From Prevotellaceae bacterium UBA3849 (lineage in GTDB: Bacteria > Bacteroidota > Bacteroidia > Bacteroidales > Bacteroidaceae): 12,143 nucleotides of DNA. Numbering within the stretch: the first letter of the stretch is position 1; each line of letters opens with the position of its first letter. The position numbers and the translations under genes are program-made. Of this stretch, positions 7,810 to 12,143 are shown one piece after another. Below the pieces are notes generated by a model. The model was not told the origin of the DNA. It saw nothing but the letters and a program-made list of their open reading frames with translations, and searched no databases. The stretch lies in contig DGHL01000074.1 in assembly GCA_002392645.1 (NCBI GenBank), forward strand, positions 1 through 12,143. Reading direction: 5' to 3'.

Positions 7810-8484
7810 ATGACAGTTCTATACGAAGACAATCACATTATTATAGTCAATAAGGAAAGTGGGGAGATCGTGCAGGGTGACAAAACTGGCGATGTCCCCC
7901 TTTCTGAAATTGTCAAGATGTGGATAAAGCAGAAGCACCAGAAGCCCGGCAACGTGTTTCTCGGTGTCGTTCATAGGCTTGACCGTCCTGTGCAAGGCGT
8001 CGTTGTATTTGCAAAGACGTCAAAAGCCTTGTCGCGTCTCAACGCCATGTTTGCCAAGCATGATGAGGTGCAAAAGACGTATTGGGCTATAACCAAGAAT
8101 CGTCCGCAGGCAGAGATGGGCACTCTTACTCACTGGCTTGTGCGCAATGAGAAGCAGAATAAGTCGTACGCCTACGACAGGGAGCGACCAAATGCAAAGA
8201 AGGCGGTGTTGGAGTATAAGCTGATAGGTGCAAGCGACCGTTACTCCTTGCTGGAGGTACGACTGCTTACGGGACGCCATCATCAGATAAGGTGTCAGCT
8301 TGCAAAGATGGGGTGCCCTATAAAAGGCGACCTAAAATACGGTGCAGACCGTAGTAACCCAGACGGTAGCATATCGTTGCTTGCCCGTAAGGTAGAGTTT
8401 ACGCATCCTGTGTCAAAACAGCTTATCTGCGTAGAGGCACCGCTGCCAGGCGATAACCTATGGCAATCGTTCAGAAACATATAA
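7810..8484 (+). CDS. RluA-family RNA pseudouridine synthase (no S4 domain)
   Basis: This 224-residue enzyme converts uridine to pseudouridine in rRNA or tRNA. The catalytic motif HRLDRP is at residues 55-60 with nucleophile Asp58. The other family signatures are KTYWAI (89-94) and GRHHQIRCQL with GCPIKGDLKYG (155-178). The protein begins directly with the catalytic fold (LYEDNHIIIVNKESG), so the S4 RNA-binding domain found in RluC and RluD is missing, as in RluA- or TruC-like members. Its exact target base cannot be told from the sequence. The ATG lies 3 nt after the fabG stop codon, indicating translational coupling or at least co-transcription with fabG and the TetR regulator. No functional link to lipid synthesis is evident; the pairing may be simple operon packing. 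Confidence 0.93.
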   Translation: MTVLYEDNHIIIVNKESGEIVQGDKTGDVPLSEIVKMWIKQKHQKPGNVFLGVVHRLDRPVQGVVVFAKTSKALSRLNAMFAKHDEVQKTYWAITKNRPQAEMGTLTHWLVRNEKQNKSYAYDRERPNAKKAVLEYKLIGASDRYSLLEVRLLTGRHHQIRCQLAKMGCPIKGDLKYGADRSNPDGSISLLARKVEFTHPVSKQLICVEAPLPGDNLWQSFRNI

Positions 8485-8501
8485 CGAATAGAATTACGGT
8501 G

Positions 8502-8517
8502 GGAATAGGTATATTCC
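8502..8517. repeat. Short inverted repeat upstream of galK
   Basis: GGAATA (8502-8507) and TATTCC (8512-8517) are perfect reverse complements around 4 nt, 45 nt before the galK ATG and 18 nt after the rluA-type stop codon. It could be an operator or a weak hairpin. No U-tract follows, and no TAnnTTTG box is visible in the 77-nt gap, so galK may depend on read-through from the upstream genes or on a promoter outside the consensus. Confidence 0.3.
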
Positions 8518-8561
8518 ATCTATAACTAAAAATAAACTAACAACTTAAACATATTTAGACT

Positions 8562-9722
8562 ATGGATATAGAATTTGTAAGAAGTAGGTTCGTAAAGCAT
8601 TTTGATGGTCAGACAGGCAACATCTATTTCTCTCCTGGTCGTATAAACCTAATCGGTGAGCACACCGACTACAATGGAGGCTACGTATTCCCAGGTGCTG
8701 TGGATTGCGGCGTAATGGCAGAGGTGCGTCCTAATGGCACCGACAAAGTTATGGCTTACGCTATAGATTTGAAGGATAGGGTAGAGTTTGCCATTGATGA
8801 CAAGGAAGGACCTAAGGCAACATGGGCACGTTTCATATACGGCATGGTGCAGGAGTTTCGTCTGCTTGGAGTAGATGTCAAGGGTTTCAATATAGCCTTT
8901 GCCGGTGACGTTCCACTCGGAGCAGGCATGTCGTCAAGTGCGGCAATGGAGAGTTGCTTTGGTTGTGCACTCAATGACCTCTTTGCTGACAATAAGATAA
9001 GCAAGTGGGACATCGTCCTTGCCGGTCAGGCTACCGAACATAAGTATATCGGCTGCAACTGCGGCATCATGGATCAGTTTGCCAGCGTGTTTGGTGAAGA
9101 AGGAAAGCTCATGCGCCTTGACTGTAACAGTCGTGAGTTTGAGTATTTCCCATTCAAGCCAGAAGGCTACCGACTCGTATTGCTCAACTCTTGCGTGAAG
9201 CACGAGCTTGCAGGTTCTCCATACAACGACAGACGTAACTCTTGCGAGAATGTGGCAAAGGCAGTGCAGGCAAAGCATCCTGAGCGTAAGATACAGACGC
9301 TGCGCGACTGCACATGGGAAGACCTTGAGGAAGTCAAGGGCGATGTCAGTGCAGAGGACATACAGCGTGCTACGTTCGTACTCGGTGAGAAAGACAGAGT
9401 CCTGGGCGTGTGTGATGCACTCGTTGCCGGCGACTATGAGAAGGTTGGTGAGCTTATGTATGCCACTCACGATGGTCTGTCAAAAGACTATGAGGTAAGT
9501 TGCGAAGAACTGGACTATCTTAACGACATTGCCCGTGAGTGTGGCGTTACCGGTTCGCGTATAATGGGTGGTGGCTTCGGTGGCTGCACCATAAACCTTG
9601 TAAAGAACGAACTCTACGACGATTTCATTGCTACGGCAAAGCAGCGTTTCTCTGCCAAATATGGTCATGAGCCGAAGGTATATGACGTAGTCATTGGTCA
9701 GGGTTCTCGAAAAGTGTGCTGA
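8562..9722 (+). CDS. galK: Galactokinase
   Basis: This 386-residue GHMP-family kinase phosphorylates alpha-D-galactose to galactose-1-phosphate with ATP, the entry step of the Leloir pathway in the cytoplasm. The galactokinase signature GRINLIGEHTDYNGG lies at residues 26-40. The ATP-binding GHMP motif PLGAGMSSSAAME lies at 118-130. The catalytic-base Asp171 sits in GIMDQFAS, and the third motif GSRIMGGGFGGC ends at Cys342. Arg27 corresponds to the conserved catalytic arginine. The length equals the usual bacterial GalK. Galactose transporter, mutarotase and galT genes that often accompany galK are not in this window: the gene upstream is a pseudouridine synthase and the gene downstream is a surface protein. 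No consensus promoter was found in front of it. Confidence 0.97.
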   Translation: MDIEFVRSRFVKHFDGQTGNIYFSPGRINLIGEHTDYNGGYVFPGAVDCGVMAEVRPNGTDKVMAYAIDLKDRVEFAIDDKEGPKATWARFIYGMVQEFRLLGVDVKGFNIAFAGDVPLGAGMSSSAAMESCFGCALNDLFADNKISKWDIVLAGQATEHKYIGCNCGIMDQFASVFGEEGKLMRLDCNSREFEYFPFKPEGYRLVLLNSCVKHELAGSPYNDRRNSCENVAKAVQAKHPERKIQTLRDCTWEDLEEVKGDVSAEDIQRATFVLGEKDRVLGVCDALVAGDYEKVGELMYATHDGLSKDYEVSCEELDYLNDIARECGVTGSRIMGGGFGGCTINLVKNELYDDFIATAKQRFSAKYGHEPKVYDVVIGQGSRKVC

Positions 9723-9840
9723 TAGCGAGTAAGTATGTGGGAGTGCAGAACCTCGTCCTAGTCTTGATTCCGGTTTGTGGCGGGTTTATTCCGACAACCC
9801 CATTTCAAGAAGATAACGATGATGTTAAACAATCATAATG

Positions 9841-9873
9841 CAATGAATTTCATTGGGCAAATATTTGCTCAAT
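9841..9873. repeat. Two overlapping palindromes
   Basis: CAATGAATTTCATTG (9841-9855) has perfect 7-bp arms around one central T. A second dyad, 9852-9873, has a perfect 12-bp centre (GCAAATATTTGC, 9857-9868) and extends to 11-bp arms with one G-T position (9856/9869). The ATTG at 9852-9855 is shared, so only one hairpin can form at a time. This could be a tandem operator or two alternative RNA stems. No known site is recognised. Confidence 0.55.
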
Positions 9874-9930
9874 TCAATAATTTGTATATCACTCACTATA
9901 TAATAACCTCTATAGGAAAGGAAAATGATG

Positions 9931-9968
9931 CGTCCGCATACGTAGCCTGATGGCTGCGTGTGCGGACG
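9931..9968 (+). terminator. 17-bp stem-loop followed by TTTT: intrinsic terminator or leader hairpin
   Basis: Positions 9931-9947 pair with 9952-9968 without a bulge around a TGAT loop; two of the 17 pairs are G-U (9939/9960 and 9943/9956). The outer arms are CGTCCGCA and TGCGGACG. TTTT follows at 9969-9972, which fits a plus-strand intrinsic terminator, though the U-tract is short. It lies 208 nt after the galK stop codon and 51 nt before the surface-protein ATG. It may end galK transcription, or, if transcription starts upstream of it, form an attenuator or a 5' stabilising hairpin for the surface-protein mRNA. Confidence 0.7.
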
Positions 9969-10019
9969 TTTTGCGTATATATGAAAAAATAATTCTAACT
10001 AAAAATCAAACAATTAGGT

Positions 10020-12143
10020 ATGGATTCAGTAAAATACTGTAAGAAGATTTATCTGTTAATCTTTGCGTTTTTAATGATGGGTATAGCTGCTAAGGCAACC
10101 CCTACTGCTTATGCAGTGTATAATGAAGGAATACTGACATTTAGTTATGGAGAGATGCCAGATGTAGATAACGTTTATGATGTTAGTAATACATTGGGCA
10201 TGCCTGGATGGTATTCTTTTCACGAATATATCAGGACTGTAGTTTTTGAATCATCCTTTTCTGAGGCACGCCCGAAGAGTTGTCAGTTATGGTTCTATCA
10301 AATGTCGTCTCTGACCAGTATTCAAGGGTTAAGCAACTTGAATACTTCAGAGGTAACGAGCATGAATAATATGTTTTGCGGTTGCAGTAGTCTTACAAGC
10401 CTTGACTTGAGAAATTTCAATACTTCCAAAGTAAAATATATGGGGTTGATGTTTTCTGGCTGCTCAAGACTCTCCTCTCTTGACTTGAGTAGTTTTAATA
10501 CGGGAAATGTAAAGGAAATGTCGCACATGTTTGATGGTTGCTCGGCTCTTACTTCTCTTGATTTGAGCAATTTCAATACTGAAAAAGTGGAGCAGATGTC
10601 CTACATGTTCCATAAATGCTATAATCTCATCTCTCTTAAATTGGATAATTTTAATACCTCTAATGTGATAGAAATGGGACATATGTTTGATAGCTGTGGC
10701 AAACTCCCCAGTCTTGACCTCGGAAGTTTTGACACTTCGAGTGCCATAAACATGAATGAGATGTTTCGTAGTTGCTATGAATTGACGAGCCTTGACATAT
10801 CAGGGTTCAATACATCCAATGCACAGAACATGTATGCTATGTTCTATAATTGCTACAAATTATCAAGCCTTGACCTATCGGGGTTCAACACATCCAATGT
10901 GACGGATATGAGTGTTATGTTCTGCGCATGTTATGAACTTACTAGTCTTGATGTCAGTGGTTTTAACACCTCTAAAGTGACAAATATGAAATCCATGTTC
11001 GATAACTGCAAAAGAATTACAAATCTTGACGTCAGAAGTTTTGATACCTCAAACGTGCAGGATATGGATTGGATGTTTAATAATTGTTATAATCTGATTA
11101 CAATATATTGTAATGATTCGTGGAATTGTTCTTCGTCCTACAATATGTTTTATAAATGTGATAAACTGGTAGGCAAAATTCAGTATGACGAGTCAAAAAT
11201 AGATGGTGTCTATGCAAACCCAGAGACAGGCTATTTCACTTGTAAAGTGGATACTTATGACGTCACTATCAATGCTAAACCTATTACGTCCCTGAACTGC
11301 AAAGACCTCACCGCCATCCCCGGCGTAACCGGCACTGCCTCATACGACCCTGACACAAAGACACTGTACCTTGAGAATGCCAGCATAATGGAACTGACTT
11401 CAACAGGTGGCTACGCACTGTACACCACCCTTGACACACTGCGCATCAACGTAACGGGCGACTGCAGCATATCCTCAAGCAAAGGCGTAGGCTTGCACAG
11501 TAACTCACGCAACGTGGTAATCGGCGGCACAGGCACGCTCGACATCACCGCCGGCGTAAACGGCATAGTGATGAACAATACCAGCACGAATACCCTCGAC
11601 ATAGACGGCAAGGTGACGGTGAACGTCACCGCAGACAACTATGGCGTGCAGGGAAGGGAATATGAACAACGTCAGTTAAACGGAACAACAAGAATATACT
11701 ACCGTACCACACTGAAGGTTGGCGGCGAAGGCTCTAAACTCAGCGTCAATGGTACTGCGAAATGTTTCCAGACTCTCGGCGGCTTCATCCCGGCCGACGG
11801 CTACGAGGTGACCGCACCGTCACGCACGGCATTCTACGGCACATCAGATGGAGTGGATTATTACACCTTCTGCAGGTTGTCGCTGTCATTTGGTAAGGAA
11901 CTGTCTGATCCAACAACGACGCTCACGCCTGTAGCCGGTACGGCAGTGGTGATAGAGAAACCATACATCCTCGGCGACGTGAACGGTGACGGCAGCATAA
12001 CGATGGCAGACGCCAACGCAGTGGTGAACTACTTCCTGTCAACAGACCCGTCAAGCATCGCGAACTTCAACGTGGCTGCAGCCGATGTAAATGGTGACAA
12101 AGCAATCACCATGGCTGATGCCAACCAGATAGTGAATATTTTC
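10020..12143 (+). CDS. BspA-like (DUF285) leucine-rich-repeat surface protein with dockerin-like repeats, 3' partial
   Basis: The frame is open from ATG at 10020 to the right edge (708 codons, no stop), so the protein is truncated by the window. Residues 1-26 form a signal peptide (YCKKIYLLIFAFLMMG, then Ala-Lys-Ala before Thr27). Residues 27-90 match the usual BspA preamble (AYAVYNEGILTFSY; PGWYS; VVFESSFSEARP). Residues 91 to about 400 are DUF285 leucine-rich repeats of 26 residues with the pattern MF--C--L-SLDLS-FNTS-V--M. About 410-650 is a beta-rich region (LNCKDLTAIPGVTGTASYDP; VVIGGTGTLDI) resembling adhesin or carbohydrate-binding modules. Two dockerin-type calcium loops, DVNGDGSITMADA (653-665) and DVNGDKAITMADA (689-701), close the visible part. 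BspA proteins are linked to adhesion to host matrix and to other bacteria; the ligand here is unknown. Codon use shifts sharply near 11280. Confidence 0.92.
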   Translation, partial: MDSVKYCKKIYLLIFAFLMMGIAAKATPTAYAVYNEGILTFSYGEMPDVDNVYDVSNTLGMPGWYSFHEYIRTVVFESSFSEARPKSCQLWFYQMSSLTSIQGLSNLNTSEVTSMNNMFCGCSSLTSLDLRNFNTSKVKYMGLMFSGCSRLSSLDLSSFNTGNVKEMSHMFDGCSALTSLDLSNFNTEKVEQMSYMFHKCYNLISLKLDNFNTSNVIEMGHMFDSCGKLPSLDLGSFDTSSAINMNEMFRSCYELTSLDISGFNTSNAQNMYAMFYNCYKLSSLDLSGFNTSNVTDMSVMFCACYELTSLDVSGFNTSKVTNMKSMFDNCKRITNLDVRSFDTSNVQDMDWMFNNCYNLITIYCNDSWNCSSSYNMFYKCDKLVGKIQYDESKIDGVYANPETGYFTCKVDTYDVTINAKPITSLNCKDLTAIPGVTGTASYDPDTKTLYLENASIMELTSTGGYALYTTLDTLRINVTGDCSISSSKGVGLHSNSRNVVIGGTGTLDITAGVNGIVMNNTSTNTLDIDGKVTVNVTADNYGVQGREYEQRQLNGTTRIYYRTTLKVGGEGSKLSVNGTAKCFQTLGGFIPADGYEVTAPSRTAFYGTSDGVDYYTFCRLSLSFGKELSDPTTTLTPVAGTAVVIEKPYILGDVNGDGSITMADANAVVNYFLSTDPSSIANFNVAAADVNGDKAITMADANQIVNIF
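10290..11216 (+). repeat. Tandem 78-bp coding repeats (DUF285 leucine-rich repeats)
   Basis: ATGTT codon pairs encoding Met-Phe recur at 10371, 10449, 10527, 10605, 10683, 10761, 10839, 10917, 10995 and 11073, exactly 78 bp apart. A divergent first unit starts at 10290 (81 bp long, Trp in place of Met) and a degenerate last unit at 11145 (72 bp after its neighbour). The cysteine at unit position 5 is kept in all eleven Met-Phe units and replaced by Met in the first unit. Units at the DNA level are mostly diverged, except for 10788-10821 and 10866-10899, which differ at only 3 of 34 bases. Confidence 0.93.
11976..12143 (+). other. Dockerin-type I-like calcium-binding repeat pair (within the surface protein)
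   Basis: Two EF-hand-like loops 36 residues apart have calcium ligands at positions 1, 3, 5 and 12 (Asp, Asn, Asp, Asp: DVNGDGSITMAD and DVNGDKAITMAD). Each is followed by a helix (ANAVVNYFL; ANQIVNIF), the dockerin I layout. The second helix is cut by the window edge. In Bacteroidota such pairs often end large secreted proteins without any cellulosome, so cohesin binding should not be assumed. Confidence 0.8.

Larger units (their letters stand above)
9723..10019. other. Non-coding spacer between galK and the surface-protein gene
   Basis: I found no convincing gene in these 297 nt. The first third holds a weak 5-bp stem (GGGTT 9782-9786 with AACCC 9796-9800) without a U-tract, at best a poor terminator for galK. 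The middle holds two overlapping palindromes, and the right part holds a strong stem-loop. A loose promoter-like pair (TTTG at 9881-9884 and TAACCTCT at 9904-9911, spacer 19 nt) fits the -7 consensus poorly. The last 45 nt before the ATG at 10020 are A/T-rich, as is common for Bacteroidota translation starts. Confidence 0.6.

Noticed and set aside
8485..8561. Consensus promoter for galK
   Set aside because: No TAnnTTTG box was found in the gap; only a short inverted repeat is visible.
9841..9968. Invertible promoter with flanking recombinase sites, as used for surface antigens in Bacteroides
   Set aside because: The dyads are local hairpins with different sequences; no matched inverted pair flanks a promoter and no recombinase gene is in the window.
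10322..10682. Minus-strand repetitive open frames opposite the leucine-rich repeats
   Set aside because: Their internal repeats are the antisense image of the 78-bp units. No independent promoter or domain is seen.
10290..11216. Regular repeats considered as a possible CRISPR array
   Set aside because: The period is a multiple of three, the repeats are continuous without unique spacers, and they translate into a known protein repeat.

Overview
The window looks like a chromosomal segment of a Bacteroidota bacterium, most likely Prevotella or a close relative in the Bacteroidales. Four things point there. Several promoters fit the Bacteroidota consensus (TTTG, about 20 nt, TAnnTTTG), and Shine-Dalgarno sequences are largely absent. 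FtsK and Rho have the architecture of that phylum, with Rho carrying a long disordered N-terminal extension. There is a BspA-type (DUF285) leucine-rich-repeat surface protein with dockerin-like repeats. The gene order of ordinary housekeeping genes is compact. The assignment rests on recognising families, since no database search was possible.

Positions 21-4060 (minus strand) hold an apparent operon, ftsK - lolA-like - rnz, read leftwards from a well-formed promoter at 4091-4122. It encodes a DNA translocase for chromosome segregation, a periplasmic lipoprotein carrier and the tRNA 3'-processing nuclease RNase Z. A 207-nt divergent intergenic region separates the ftsK and rho start codons' outer limits and carries a promoter for each. 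Rho (4301-6268, plus strand) has a long Ala/Glu/Pro-rich N-terminal region ahead of a canonical RNA-binding and ATPase core, and its leader can fold into nested stems.

Positions 6304-9722 (plus strand) hold a TetR-family regulator, a FabG-type short-chain dehydrogenase, an RluA-family pseudouridine synthase and galactokinase. The first three appear co-transcribed from a promoter at 6304-6335. Its -7 box is overlapped by a perfect 9-bp inverted repeat that could be the regulator's own operator. The tetR-fabG pairing suggests control of fatty-acid synthesis, but that is inference.

Positions 9723-10019 form a non-coding spacer of 297 nt, rich in dyads. It contains two overlapping palindromes and a 17-bp stem-loop followed by TTTT. 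From 10020 to the right edge runs a large open reading frame with no stop codon in the window: a secreted BspA-like protein. It has a signal peptide, about twelve DUF285 repeats with exact 78-bp spacing over most of the array, a second beta-rich region of clearly different base composition, and two dockerin-type calcium-binding loops at the edge.

Most of the window is ordinary core genome. The parts worth a second look are the mosaic surface protein and its upstream spacer, the possible TetR operator, and the rho leader and N-terminal extension. I saw no tRNA, rRNA, CRISPR array, insertion sequence or phage gene, and nothing that I would call a wholly new system.
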